A stretch of DNA of 64,000 nt from Maribellus sp. CM-23. GTDB taxonomy: Bacteria > Bacteroidota > Bacteroidia > Bacteroidales > Prolixibacteraceae. Numbering within the stretch: position 1 is the stretch's first letter; each line of letters opens with the position of its first letter. The position numbers and the translations under genes are program-made. This document shows, in pieces, positions 52,881 through 62,111 of this stretch. The stretch is taken from contig NZ_JADWYJ010000001.1 of the NCBI RefSeq assembly GCF_021354595.1, forward strand, positions 535,446 to 599,445, written 5' to 3'. The notes under the pieces were generated by a model. That model saw only the letters and a program-made list of their open reading frames with translations. It made no database searches and was not told where the DNA came from.

Positions 52881-53663
52881 ATGACAATTCTCGACAAAAT
52901 CATTGAAGCCAAAAAGGAAGAGGTCGCTCACCAAAAACAAGTGGTTGACATTGAGGTATTACAAGACATACCTGATTTCTTCAGGGATTGCAATTCACTG
53001 AAAGAGAACTTGCTAAAAGCCGGTTCATCGGGAATAATTGCCGAATTCAAGCAACGTTCTCCCTCTAAAGGCGACATCAATCTGTCGGCGAGGGTGGAAG
53101 ATGTTACCAAGGCTTATGCCGATGCAGGTGCTGCCGGGTTATCGGTGCTTACCGAGAAAAACTTTTTTGGAGGTTCGCAGGCCAACCTCATAAAAGCACG
53201 CGAAATCAACCCCGATATTCCGATCCTGCGGAAAGATTTTATGATCGATCCCTACCAACTGGTGGAAGCCAAAGCATACGGAGCCGATGTAATTCTGCTG
53301 ATTGCGGCCTGTCTTTCGAAAGAACTGGCGCTGGAACTGGCGGAAGATGCCAAAGAACTGGGGCTGGAGGTTTTGATGGAAATTCACAATGCAGAAGAAC
53401 TCGAGATTGTAAACGATTTCGTTGATATGGTGGGAGTAAACAACCGCAACCTGAAAACCTTTGATGTGAGTGTAGAAACATCGGTGGAGCTGTCGAAACT
53501 GATCCCCGAAAAGTTTGTAAAGATCTCGGAAAGCGGGCTGGCCGGTGTAAAAGAGATTCACTACCTGCGCCAACACGGTTTCAAAGGGTTCCTCATCGGC
53601 GAAACATTTATGAAAACGCAGGATCCCGGAAAGGCCTGTAAGAAGTTTATTCAACAACTGTAA
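52881..53663 (+). CDS. trpC: Indole-3-glycerol-phosphate synthase
   Basis: The reading frame is open back into trpD, but the true start is the ATG at 52881, which gives 260 residues beginning MTILDKIIEAKKEEV, normal for TrpC. Active-site blocks are IIAEFKQRSPSKG (Lys and Ser), LSVLTEKNFFGG, PILRKDFMIDPYQ, VLMEIHNAEEL, VGVNNRNLKTF and ISESGL. It converts CdRP to indole-3-glycerol phosphate. It is not fused to TrpF, unlike in E. coli; trpF is the next gene. Confidence 0.95.
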   Translation: MTILDKIIEAKKEEVAHQKQVVDIEVLQDIPDFFRDCNSLKENLLKAGSSGIIAEFKQRSPSKGDINLSARVEDVTKAYADAGAAGLSVLTEKNFFGGSQANLIKAREINPDIPILRKDFMIDPYQLVEAKAYGADVILLIAACLSKELALELAEDAKELGLEVLMEIHNAEELEIVNDFVDMVGVNNRNLKTFDVSVETSVELSKLIPEKFVKISESGLAGVKEIHYLRQHGFKGFLIGETFMKTQDPGKACKKFIQQL

Positions 53664-53750
53664 CGGTCATCTGAAGAAGGAGGGAAATCATTCCATAGGA
53701 AAACAGATTTTCCGCGTATACTTCCTGAAAATGACACCAACAAAAAAGAA

Positions 53751-54374
53751 GTGGAAAGAAAACTAAAGATAAAAGTCTGTGGAATGAAATTCACAGAAAA
53801 CCGCGAGGAAGTGGAAAAGCTTGAAGTCAATATGCTGGGTTACATTTTTTATGAACCATCAAGTCGTTTTGTGGGAGAACATCCCGAAGCTGCACTTTTT
53901 GAGGCATCAAAACCAAAGGTTGCCGTGTTTGTCGATGAAAATGCTTTTGAGATACTGGCGCTGGCCAAAAACTTCAATTTTGAGTTTGTACAGCTTCACG
54001 GAAAGGAGAATCCCAAAACCTGTGCTTTACTCAGAAAACAGGGATTAACGGTCATTAAAGCTTTTTCGGTAGATGAATCCTTCAGGTTTGACACAACAAA
54101 AGCCTACGAAAAAGAAGTGGATTATTTCCTGTTCGATACGAAAACCCCGCAGCATGGTGGCTCAGGGAAAAAATTCAACTGGGAAATACTTAATAGATAC
54201 AAGGGATACAAGCCTTTCTTTTTAAGCGGAGGTATTGGACCCGACGACGCAGTGGATATAAAAAAGCTCGATCATCCGAAACTTACGGGGGTCGACTTAA
54301 ACAGCGGTTTTGAAGACGAACCGGGATTAAAAAACATTGAAAAACTGAAACGGTTTATTGAAGCATTAAAATAA
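53751..54374 (+). CDS. trpF: Phosphoribosylanthranilate isomerase
   Basis: The 207-residue protein has the TrpF landmarks: IKVCGMKF with the catalytic Cys, VFVDEN, FVQLHGKENP, the Asp in YFLFDTKTPQHGGSGKKFNWEIL, and FLSGGIGPDD. It isomerises PRA to CdRP, the step before TrpC. The start appears to be GTG at 53751; the nearby ATG at 53731 is in another frame. The sequence before the signature Cys is short, so a later start is unlikely. Confidence 0.92.
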   Translation: MERKLKIKVCGMKFTENREEVEKLEVNMLGYIFYEPSSRFVGEHPEAALFEASKPKVAVFVDENAFEILALAKNFNFEFVQLHGKENPKTCALLRKQGLTVIKAFSVDESFRFDTTKAYEKEVDYFLFDTKTPQHGGSGKKFNWEILNRYKGYKPFFLSGGIGPDDAVDIKKLDHPKLTGVDLNSGFEDEPGLKNIEKLKRFIEALK

Positions 54375-54386
54375 CAGACGCTTGTC

Positions 54387-54434
54387 TTTCCTGCGAAAGC
54401 AGGAAACTCAGCAGATTCCCGCGAAAGCGGGAAT
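54387..54434. repeat. Tandem GAAA-loop hairpins between trpF and trpB
   Basis: Two perfect 8-bp stems with GAAA tetraloops lie side by side: TTTCCTGC-GAAA-GCAGGAAA (54387-54406) and ATTCCCGC-GAAA-GCGGGAAT (54415-54434). Elements of this form are common dispersed intergenic repeats in many bacteria. As RNA they would be very stable and could modulate trpF/trpB message levels. Confidence 0.7.
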
Positions 54435-54459
54435 GACGTAACGATGAAAGAAGAACAAA

Positions 54460-55641
54460 ATGAAATATACAGTTAACGAAAAAGGATATTACGGAGAGTT
54501 TGGCGGTGCCTGGATTCCGGAAATGATGTACACCAACATCGAAGAATTAAAAACCAGGTACCTCGGCATCATTGAATCAGAAGAGTTCAGAAATGAGTTT
54601 GATAAACTCATGAAAGACTATGTGGGCAGACCATCGCCCCTTTATTATGCGGGCCGCCTTTCGGAACATTACGGCTCCAACATCTACCTGAAGCGAGAGG
54701 ACCTGAATCACACCGGCTCGCACAAACTAAACAATACGATTGGGCAGATTCTGCTGGCGCAAAAACTGGGAAAAACAAGAATCATTGCTGAAACCGGAGC
54801 CGGACAGCACGGTGTGGCAACAGCTACGGTTTGTGCGCTGAAAGGGATAAAATGCGTGGTGTACATGGGAGCTCTCGATGTTTCGCGTCAGGCACCCAAC
54901 GTAAAAAAGATGAAAATGCTGGGCGCCGAAGTTGTACCAGTACACAGTGGCAACAAAACTTTAAAAGACGCTACCAACGAAGCCATGCGCGACTGGATCA
55001 ACAATCCGGAAGATACGCATTACATCATTGGCTCGGTAGTGGGGCCGCACCCCTACCCCGATATGGTTGCCCGTTTTCAGTCGGTGATCAGCAAAGAAAT
55101 GAAAAGCCAGTTGCTTGAGCAAACCGGTTCTGAACTGCCCACCCGCGTGTTGGCTTGTGTGGGAGGAGGGAGCAATGCAGCCGGGGCTTTCTACCATTTT
55201 CTGGATGACGAACAGGTGGAACTGATTGGCGTGGAAGCTGCCGGGAAAGGCGTGGATACCAATGAAACAGCCGCCACTCTCACCGTTGGTTCTCCAGGAG
55301 TTTTACATTCAGCGCGAACCATGCTGATGCAAACCGAAGACGGACAAATTATTGAACCTTATTCCATCTCGGCAGGACTCGACTACCCGGGAATTGGGCC
55401 GCTGCATGCACACCTGCATAAAACCGGCCGGGCAAAATTTCTGGCGGCCACCGACGAAGAAGTTCTTCAGTCTGTACTACTCCTTACCCAAAAGGAAGGT
55501 ATCATTCCCGCCCTGGAATCTGCGCATGCTCTGGCTGCACTCGACAAGATAAAAATGAATCCGGACGATGTGAATGTAGTCAACCTTTCAGGGAGTGGAA
55601 ACAAGGATATGGAAACTTATTTGAATTACTTTGGATACTAA
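54460..55641 (+). CDS. trpB: Tryptophan synthase beta chain
   Basis: The 393-residue product has the TrpB1 sequence: GEFGGAWIPEMM, RPSPLYYAGRLSEHYG, KREDLNHTGSHKLNN with the PLP Lys, ETGAGQHGVATATVCAL, and the glycine loop ACVGGGSNAAGAF. It condenses indole and serine to tryptophan within the alpha2beta2 complex. It follows trpF after 85 bp that contain the hairpin repeat. Confidence 0.97.
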   Translation: MKYTVNEKGYYGEFGGAWIPEMMYTNIEELKTRYLGIIESEEFRNEFDKLMKDYVGRPSPLYYAGRLSEHYGSNIYLKREDLNHTGSHKLNNTIGQILLAQKLGKTRIIAETGAGQHGVATATVCALKGIKCVVYMGALDVSRQAPNVKKMKMLGAEVVPVHSGNKTLKDATNEAMRDWINNPEDTHYIIGSVVGPHPYPDMVARFQSVISKEMKSQLLEQTGSELPTRVLACVGGGSNAAGAFYHFLDDEQVELIGVEAAGKGVDTNETAATLTVGSPGVLHSARTMLMQTEDGQIIEPYSISAGLDYPGIGPLHAHLHKTGRAKFLAATDEEVLQSVLLLTQKEGIIPALESAHALAALDKIKMNPDDVNVVNLSGSGNKDMETYLNYFGY

Positions 55642-55744
55642 AAACCGAACGCTGACAACTCAGATTTGAATTGATTTCCGCAGATCTGAATCAATGAATA
55701 CTTGCAAAATCAGTGTCATCTGAGTTCGATTAAAAGATATTATC
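55642..55744. repeat. Probable dispersed repeat between trpB and trpA
   Basis: The gap contains CAGATTTGAATTGATTTCCG and CAGATCTGAATCAATGAATA, two related segments, then AAAATCAGTGTCATCTGAGTT. From memory, segments like AAAATCAGTGTCATCTG are widespread between Bacteroidetes genes. Only this copy is in the window. Confidence 0.45.
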
Positions 55745-56527
55745 ATGAACAACAGGATCAATCAACTTTTTGAATCAAAAAAGGAAAATATATTTTCTGT
55801 CTATTTCACTGCCGGATTTCCCAGACTGGGTGACACAGTGAAAATCATTCAGGAACTGGAAAAGAACGGCGTGGATCTGATCGAAATCGGCATGCCTTTC
55901 TCGGACCCTACTGCCGACGGCCCCACCATTCAGCGCAGCAGCGAAGTGGCACTGAAAAACGGAATGAGCCTCAAGCTTTTGTTTGAGCAGCTGAAAGACA
56001 TTCGCCAATCGGTGAACATTCCGCTGATTTTGATGGGCTACCTGAACCCGGTGTACCAATACGGCATGGAAGCCTTTTGCCAAAAATGTGCCGAGGTAGG
56101 GATCGATGGAACCATTCTCCCCGATCTTCCGCTGGATGAATTTGATGCTGAATACCGGAAATATTATGAAGCCGCCAACCTGCACAATGTTTTGCTGATC
56201 ACGCCACAAACTTCCGAGAAAAGAATCCGCCAGATCGACGAAGCATCAGCCGGTCTTATTTACATGGTTTCGTCCTCATCAACCACCGGAGCCGGTAAAA
56301 AAGTGGAAGACTTTCACCAGGATTATTTTGAACGCGTACAGAACATGAACCTGAAAAATCCACGGCTCATCGGTTTTGGAATTTCAGACCAGCCCACCTT
56401 TGTAAATGCCTGTAAATATGCACAGGGAGCCATCATCGGAAGTGCCTTTGTAACCGCCATTAAAGACTCCGTTAATCTGGAGAAAGACATTGCAACGTTT
56501 GTAAAAAGCATCGATCCGGGGAGGTAA
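55745..56527 (+). CDS. trpA: Tryptophan synthase alpha chain
   Basis: The 260-residue TIM barrel has the family signature LIEIGMPFSDPTADGPTIQRS, carrying the catalytic Glu and Asp, plus LILMGYLNPV, GTILPDLPLDE and GFGISD. It releases indole from indole-3-glycerol phosphate and passes it to TrpB. It ends the trpEGDCFBA operon. No good terminator follows within 190 bp. Confidence 0.96.
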   Translation: MNNRINQLFESKKENIFSVYFTAGFPRLGDTVKIIQELEKNGVDLIEIGMPFSDPTADGPTIQRSSEVALKNGMSLKLLFEQLKDIRQSVNIPLILMGYLNPVYQYGMEAFCQKCAEVGIDGTILPDLPLDEFDAEYRKYYEAANLHNVLLITPQTSEKRIRQIDEASAGLIYMVSSSSTTGAGKKVEDFHQDYFERVQNMNLKNPRLIGFGISDQPTFVNACKYAQGAIIGSAFVTAIKDSVNLEKDIATFVKSIDPGR

Positions 56528-56726
56528 AATACTTCCTCAATGTTCACGCAAAAAGCATGTTTTGAAACAGGAATTTAACACTCTACTGTAATCAATTAAA
56601 CAACAATTCATTAACCGGAGGCGGTTGATTATTTTAACTTAATAAGTGTTAAACCATATTCTACAGCATACTCAATTCGGCTTTTCGATGTTATCTTAAA
56701 GGCAACAAGTTCAAAAACAAAAGACC

Positions 56727-56918
56727 ATGATGGAGTATGCTAAAGTGATCCTTCCTAAAGTAAGTTTTAGCAAGGATCTGTTCAGAAAGGAATTAAACAA
56801 ATGTATTAACTGGGTAGAACCCGATCAGCGGATGGAACTTTACCGCTGGTGTTATGAAAATTTTAACGATCTGTATCCCGATGTACTGGCGGAAGCATTC
56901 GCCGACATCGCGGCTTAA
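56727..56918 (+). CDS. Small conserved-type protein of unknown function
   Basis: The 63-residue product (62 from the second ATG at 56730) has no signal peptide or membrane segment: it is a small, charged protein with a helical look (FRKELNKCINWVEPDQRMELYRWCYENFNDLYPDVLAEAF). A strong terminator 9 bp after the stop supports it as a real gene. Short proteins of this pattern occur in other Bacteroidetes as I recall, but the function is not known. Confidence 0.7.
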   Translation: MMEYAKVILPKVSFSKDLFRKELNKCINWVEPDQRMELYRWCYENFNDLYPDVLAEAFADIAA

Positions 56919-56927
56919 AGATAAACG

Positions 56928-56952
56928 GGCGGGGTAATTCCCGCCTTTTTTT
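56928..56952 (+). terminator. Intrinsic terminator of the small gene
   Basis: GGCGGG (56928-56933) pairs with CCCGCC (56940-56945) around GTAATT, followed by seven T residues. Confidence 0.92.
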
Positions 56953-57106
56953 GTACCAATTGCCCAAAATGGTCTGCCAAAGTTCATTTTTTGCCCACAA
57001 ACATCACCATTCTTCCTAAAAAAAGCTTTCTACCCCCAAATCGGGTATTTTATCGATAAATCCCGTTGTTGACTGACTACCAACTCTTTCACTGAAATTC
57101 ATTCTA

Positions 57107-57114
57107 TAAGTTTG
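57107..57114 (+). promoter_or_regulatory. Candidate -7 box of the second SusC/SusD leader
   Basis: TAAGTTTG is a full -7 match, with TTTC 16 bp upstream, a shorter spacer than normal. Transcription would begin near 57121, just before hairpin A. Confidence 0.4.
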
Positions 57115-57120
57115 ATAAAA

Positions 57121-57312
57121 AGCCTGAAAATCGAAAACTGCATTTCTTGATTTTCAGCCGAAAAACGTATTACGGGGAGCCCGGGGAAATCATTAAAAGG
57201 CACTCCACTTTTTTACATAGAAACAGAATTAAACAGCGTTAAAAATGTAGAAAGTGTATATCTGGCCGGCTGGCAGATATTCTGACTCCCGTTTCCCCGG
57301 CGGGAGTTTTTT
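57121..57312 (+). ncRNA. Structured leader RNA or small RNA before the second SusC gene
   Basis: From 5' to 3': hairpin A CTGAAAATC/GATTTTCAG (57124-57132 with 57149-57157); a free CCGGGGAAA (57181-57189); hairpin B ATATCTG/CAGATAT (57258-57280); and a terminator ACTCCCG/CGGGAGT (57285-57307) with a six-T tract. The terminator loop TTTCCCCGG is the exact complement of CCGGGGAAA. With no promoter visible between terminator and SusC, it is likelier an attenuating leader than an independent small RNA, but both are possible. Confidence 0.5.
57285..57312 (+). terminator. Intrinsic terminator 61 bp upstream of SusC
   Basis: ACTCCCG (57285-57291) and CGGGAGT (57301-57307) form a 7-bp stem with a 9-nt loop and a T tract (57307-57312). 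Confidence 0.85.
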
Positions 57313-57373
57313 ATTTGGAAGTCCTACAAACAAAGAGTATAAGAAGCTTTAGTATTAACATAAATCCTATTCT

Positions 57374-60300
57374 ATGAAGAAAACACTTCTACTAATGGTG
57401 GCTTTGTTTTTTGGAGTGAGTACAATTTTCGCCCAAACAAAGCAAATCTCAGGGAAGGTGACCTCCGCAGAGGATGGTACGCCAATTCCCGGGGTGTCAG
57501 TGGTTGTAAAAGGTACAACCAATGGAACCACAACCAATTTCGATGGTGAATTCACATTCATGGTCCCCGAAAATGAAACACTTGTTTTCTCATTCGTGGG
57601 AATGAAACCCAAAGAAGTGCCAATAACCAGTGCCACGGTTTACAACGTTGTACTTGAAACCGAATCAATTGGTGTTGGCGAAGTTGTTGTTACCGCAATG
57701 GGAATCCGAAGAGAGAAAAAAGCGCTGGGGTATTCTGTTAGCGAGTTCAGTGCCGATGACTTTGGAAACGTTGGAAACGACGATGCAACAAAAGCACTTC
57801 AGGGTAAAGTTGCCGGGGTTTCCATTTCCGCGGGTTCAGGAGCCCCGGGGGCGGCAACCAGGGTTATTGTTCGGGGGCTTTCGTCCATAACCGGAAGTAA
57901 CCAACCCTTGTATGTAGTTGATGGTGTTCCAATCAACAACTCTTTTGCAAGCGGTAATGCGACAGAAAATTCAATGAATGTAAATGCCAAAGTAGACTTT
58001 GGTAATTCAGCGGCTGACATTAACCCGGCTGACATTGAAACCATTTCGGTTTTGAAAGGTGCTGCAGCATCCAACCTTTACGGTTCAAGAGCTGCCAACG
58101 GGGTAATAATGATTACGACTAAAAAAGGCTCCAAAAACAACAAGTTACAGGTCAACTTTTCTAGTTCATCTGCTTTTACTGAGGTTGGACGACTCCCTTA
58201 TTTTCAAACAAGATTCGGACAGGGATGGAGCGGAACCTATGACAGCAAGGAAAACGGTAGCTGGGGCCCGGTTCTAGACGGAAAGGACAGACTTACCGGT
58301 TACGTTGTAGACAACGTACAACAGGTAGCTCCTTTTACGTACAAAAAGAACGGTATCCGTGATGTGTATGAATATGGTTATTCGCTGAACAACACGATTG
58401 CGCTTTCCGGGGGAAATGATTTTATGGGCTGGTATGCTTCGGCAACCAATTCAACAAACGACGGAGTTCTTCCCGGTGATGTAGATGTTTTAGACAGAAA
58501 CACGCTCACCTTCAAAGCCAACGGAGGAACGGATAAAACCAAACTCAACTTTGGGATGACGTACATTAATCGTGCGCAAAAGACAATCCCAACCGGACAG
58601 GGAGACGATGCAGGGACAGGCGCAGTAATCTATTCTGATATTTTGTATCAGCCAATAAATCATTACCTGCCTGATTATCGCAATTATAAATATGTATTTA
58701 ACAACCTGGACAATTATTACAATGGTTATGCACAAAACCCGTATTTCACCTTAAACGAAACGGGTGCAACAGCTGATCAGAACAGGATAATTGCCAATCT
58801 GAATATAACGCAAGAGTTACTGAAAGGACTCAGCATCTCGTTTACCGGCGGAGCTGATACCTATTCGCAGTTCTCAAAAGTTCACGGGGCGGTAGCAAAA
58901 GTAACCCCCGGCTCCAATAACTCGGGCACCATTAACGATGTTGCCGGTGCCGTAAAAGAGGAAGCAAGATACCTGACTCAATTAAACAGCGACCTAGTAA
59001 TTAATTACAACAACGAAGTGGAAATCTTCGGAGGAAACCTGCGATACAATGTACTTTTCGGAAACAACATAAACCAACGCTCTTTCAAACGCGATAATAT
59101 TATATCGAAAGGATTGGTTGTTCCGGGATATTACAACGTTGGAAACATCAGTGGGTCTGCCGAAGTTTATACATCAGAGTACAAACGCAGACTGGTGGGT
59201 GTTTTCGGGCAACTGGGACTTGAATTTAACGATTACCTGTTTATAAACCTTCAGGCCCGTAACGACTGGTCATCCACTCTTCCAATCGGAAATAACTCGT
59301 TCTTTTACCCCGGGGCTACACTCGGATTCATTTTTACCGATTTACTGCCTGATAATAAAAACTTTTCGTACGGAAAACTCCGGTTGAGTTACGCACTTGC
59401 GGGTAACGATGCGGCTCCGTTTATGACTTCCGAAATTTACAGGCCTTCCATTTTACGTGCCGGTGGTTTTGGTTTTACCAACTACCCTGTTGGCGGAATT
59501 CCTGCTTACGAAAAGCATCAGCGTTTAGGCAACCCGAACTTAAAGCCTGAAATCTCGAAAGAACTTGAAATTGGTACCGACCTAAGGTTCTTGTCGAATC
59601 GTATTGGAGTCGACTTTGCCTATTACAAGAAAACGACTACCGATTTGATTATGCTTGCCAACATTGCAGCATCAACCGGCTACAGGGAAATAACTTCCAA
59701 TTTGGGGCAAATTACCAACGACGGTATCGAGTTGGCCATAAATATCACCCCGGTAAAAACCACTAACTTCACCTGGGATTTTACCTACCTGTTCAACAAA
59801 GCCAATATGGTACTCGATGAATTATCGGAAGAACTGGGGGTTTCAGAATACCTGATAAACGATGCTTACGAAACAGAATTTGTTGCTATTCCTGGCGAAC
59901 AATTGGGTATGTACCGCATTCCGGATTACAAATATTCTCCGGATGGAAAAATAATTGTTGGAGACAACGGTCTTCCGGTTGAAGGAGACAAAAAACTGGT
60001 AGGCTCTTCGGTTCCAGACTTTATGATGTCGTTTACCAATAATTTGTCGTACAAAGGATTCAGATTTTCATTCCTGATCGACTACCAAAAAGGAGGCTTA
60101 ATGTATTCGAACACTGCCAATGCTACTTACTGGTCGGGAAATAACGAACAGTCTACTACCAACGACCGTCGGCCATGGATTATACCGAATACTGTTACCG
60201 AAATTAAAGATGCTGAAGGAAACGTTACAGGCTATACTGAAAATACAACACCTGTAGTTGATAACTGGCACGACTATTACTCATCGAACACCAACAAACC

Positions 60301-60577
60301 GTTTGAAAGTTCGAGGCTTATTTCAAGAACCTTTATCAAGTTACGCGAGGTTTCTCTTTCCTACAGATTTAGCGGGTCCTTACTCAACAAAACATTCCTG
60401 TCGTCGGCAAATGTTTCCCTGTTTGGCAGAAACCTGTTTTTGTGGACACCTAAAGACAACAGCTATGTAGACCCGGAAACAACTACCTGGGATAACGACA
60501 TTCAAGGATTATTTGGTGAGTTTAACGGAGCTCCTTCTGTTAGGACCTATGGACTGAAATTAGACTTAACCTTTTAA
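57374..60577 (+). CDS. SusC/RagA-family TonB-dependent outer-membrane transporter
   Basis: The 1067-residue product has a signal peptide (MKKTLLLMVALFFGVSTIFAQ), an N-terminal CarboxypepD-regulatory-like domain (about 25-100: SGKVTSAEDGTPIPGVSVVVKG), a TonB box GEVVVTAMG, a plug (ALQGKVAGVSIS ... VIVRGLSS ... PLYVVDGVP ... ISVLKGAAASNLYGSRAANGVIMITTKKG) and a barrel ending in KLDLTF. It would form the outer-membrane channel with the SusD-like lipoprotein that follows 11 bp later. The substrate is unknown because no degradative enzyme is linked to this locus within the window. Confidence 0.94.
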   Translation: MKKTLLLMVALFFGVSTIFAQTKQISGKVTSAEDGTPIPGVSVVVKGTTNGTTTNFDGEFTFMVPENETLVFSFVGMKPKEVPITSATVYNVVLETESIGVGEVVVTAMGIRREKKALGYSVSEFSADDFGNVGNDDATKALQGKVAGVSISAGSGAPGAATRVIVRGLSSITGSNQPLYVVDGVPINNSFASGNATENSMNVNAKVDFGNSAADINPADIETISVLKGAAASNLYGSRAANGVIMITTKKGSKNNKLQVNFSSSSAFTEVGRLPYFQTRFGQGWSGTYDSKENGSWGPVLDGKDRLTGYVVDNVQQVAPFTYKKNGIRDVYEYGYSLNNTIALSGGNDFMGWYASATNSTNDGVLPGDVDVLDRNTLTFKANGGTDKTKLNFGMTYINRAQKTIPTGQGDDAGTGAVIYSDILYQPINHYLPDYRNYKYVFNNLDNYYNGYAQNPYFTLNETGATADQNRIIANLNITQELLKGLSISFTGGADTYSQFSKVHGAVAKVTPGSNNSGTINDVAGAVKEEARYLTQLNSDLVINYNNEVEIFGGNLRYNVLFGNNINQRSFKRDNIISKGLVVPGYYNVGNISGSAEVYTSEYKRRLVGVFGQLGLEFNDYLFINLQARNDWSSTLPIGNNSFFYPGATLGFIFTDLLPDNKNFSYGKLRLSYALAGNDAAPFMTSEIYRPSILRAGGFGFTNYPVGGIPAYEKHQRLGNPNLKPEISKELEIGTDLRFLSNRIGVDFAYYKKTTTDLIMLANIAASTGYREITSNLGQITNDGIELAINITPVKTTNFTWDFTYLFNKANMVLDELSEELGVSEYLINDAYETEFVAIPGEQLGMYRIPDYKYSPDGKIIVGDNGLPVEGDKKLVGSSVPDFMMSFTNNLSYKGFRFSFLIDYQKGGLMYSNTANATYWSGNNEQSTTNDRRPWIIPNTVTEIKDAEGNVTGYTENTTPVVDNWHDYYSSNTNKPFESSRLISRTFIKLREVSLSYRFSGSLLNKTFLSSANVSLFGRNLFLWTPKDNSYVDPETTTWDNDIQGLFGEFNGAPSVRTYGLKLDLTF

Positions 60578-60588
60578 ATAGTATTCAT

Positions 60589-62100
60589 ATGAAAAAGTTA
60601 ATCACAATAATAAGTATTGTCCTGTTTCTATCATCTTGCAATGATTTTCTGGATATTAACGAAAATCCCAACTTCCCAACCGATGTTTCGGATGAATTAC
60701 TACTTACGTCTGCGCAGGCTGCCGTTACCAACGTTTACTGCGCCGATTGGGGTTTAATTGGTTCCTTCTGGTCGCAGCATTGGGCCCAGAACAATACCTC
60801 TTCGCAATACAAAATTTACGAAACATACGCGATTAGCAGTAACACCAATGTTATCGAACGCTCTTACCGCGCCATGTTTGTAGACGGCTTGAGCGACAAT
60901 GAAATCTTCCTTAAAAAAGTAGCGGAAAGCGAAAACTGGGGAGCCTATCTCATGGGGGCTGTAATAAAAGCTTACGGTTTCCAGTATTTAGTTGACTTAT
61001 ATGGAAATGTACCTTACACCGAAGCATTTCTCGGATCAGAGAAATTAAACCCCGTCATTGACAAGGGAGAAAATATCTATGCCGATATTTACGCTTTGCT
61101 GGTTGACGCTTTGGACAAAGATTTCTCATCTTTTGTTCCGGAACTCTACGAAGCCAATGACATCATTTTCGAAGGAGACCTGGAAGCCTGGCAAGCCTTT
61201 GCCAATTCGTTACGATTGAGAATTTTGTTGCGTCAGTATGATGCAAATTCATCGTTTGCCAATACCGAGATCGCCAAATTAATTGCCGATATGGAAGCTG
61301 AACACATTTACCTGTTGGACAGAGATGTGGCAGTTACCAACTTTGAAGATGCCGACAGTAAATCCAACCCATTGTATGAAAGCGATCAACGGCAGTTAAA
61401 TACAACCAATAACATTAAGGCATGTGTAACCTTTACCTCTTATCTCGAAGCAAACAGCGATCCACGCCTTGAAGTATTGTTTACACCCATTGACGGAAAA
61501 TACCTTGGAATGGTTCCGGGGTCCTACAATGTCCCTTCTACCGAGTTCGAAGCACCCAAGCTCATCGCATCTCCGGTAATCGAAGCTACAATGCCCGTGT
61601 ACTGGATGACTTATGCAGAATCGGAACTGCTGATTGCGGAGGCCTATTTACGACTTGGAAACACAGAAATGGCACAGGCTTATTATGAAAGTGGAGTAAG
61701 CGAATCATTCGACCGCATGGAAGCCGACGCAGGTGATTTGTTAACCGGCGCATATGCATTTCCTGCAACAGGTTTTAACGATCAGCTAAAAGCAATCATT
61801 GTACAAAAATGGATAGACGCCGCCGAAGGTGGTCGCGGAATAGAATCGCACATTGAACGTGTAAGAACCGGATATCCGGAAGAATCAACCATCAGCGACC
61901 AAATTGACGAAGGCTACACGGTACCGGGCAATTACATTCCGGGAACACTGATTTACAGCAAGAAAGGAACTACAAGCGGAATTTTACCAAGACGTTTCCC
62001 TTATCCTGACAGCGAGCTCAACTTTAACTCAAATGCCGCAGAATACAAAGCACTGGTGGATGCTGATGTGATTTTACAAAAAGTATGGTGGAAAAATTAA
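60589..62100 (+). CDS. SusD/RagB-family nutrient-binding lipoprotein
   Basis: The 503-residue product has lipobox LSSC (Cys17) and the pattern of the second SusD subgroup (SusD-like_2): FLDINENPNFPTDV, LLTSAQAAVTN, LMGAVIKAYGFQYLVDLYGNVPYTEAF, WQAFANSLRLRILLRQ, and PVYWMTYAESELLIAEAYLRLG near the C-terminus. Such proteins cap a SusC barrel and bind the substrate. Partners often act on peptides or glycans; which applies here cannot be said. Confidence 0.92.
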   Translation: MKKLITIISIVLFLSSCNDFLDINENPNFPTDVSDELLLTSAQAAVTNVYCADWGLIGSFWSQHWAQNNTSSQYKIYETYAISSNTNVIERSYRAMFVDGLSDNEIFLKKVAESENWGAYLMGAVIKAYGFQYLVDLYGNVPYTEAFLGSEKLNPVIDKGENIYADIYALLVDALDKDFSSFVPELYEANDIIFEGDLEAWQAFANSLRLRILLRQYDANSSFANTEIAKLIADMEAEHIYLLDRDVAVTNFEDADSKSNPLYESDQRQLNTTNNIKACVTFTSYLEANSDPRLEVLFTPIDGKYLGMVPGSYNVPSTEFEAPKLIASPVIEATMPVYWMTYAESELLIAEAYLRLGNTEMAQAYYESGVSESFDRMEADAGDLLTGAYAFPATGFNDQLKAIIVQKWIDAAEGGRGIESHIERVRTGYPEESTISDQIDEGYTVPGNYIPGTLIYSKKGTTSGILPRRFPYPDSELNFNSNAAEYKALVDADVILQKVWWKN

Positions 62101-62111
62101 AACAGTTTAAA

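Larger units (their letters stand above)
56953..57373 (+). other. Intergenic region with the structured leader of the second SusC gene
   Basis: The first 150 bp hold nothing recognisable. From 57107 on it carries a -7 box, two hairpins, an intrinsic terminator and a 61-bp spacer to the SusC start. No protein-coding ORF is evident; the only start codon in the likely transcript, at 57245, is followed at once by a stop codon. Confidence 0.5.

Noticed and set aside
57245..57250. Start codon followed at once by a stop codon in the SusC leader
   Set aside because: A minimal start-stop pair can influence ribosome loading in some systems, but a single instance in AT-rich sequence is too weak to propose.
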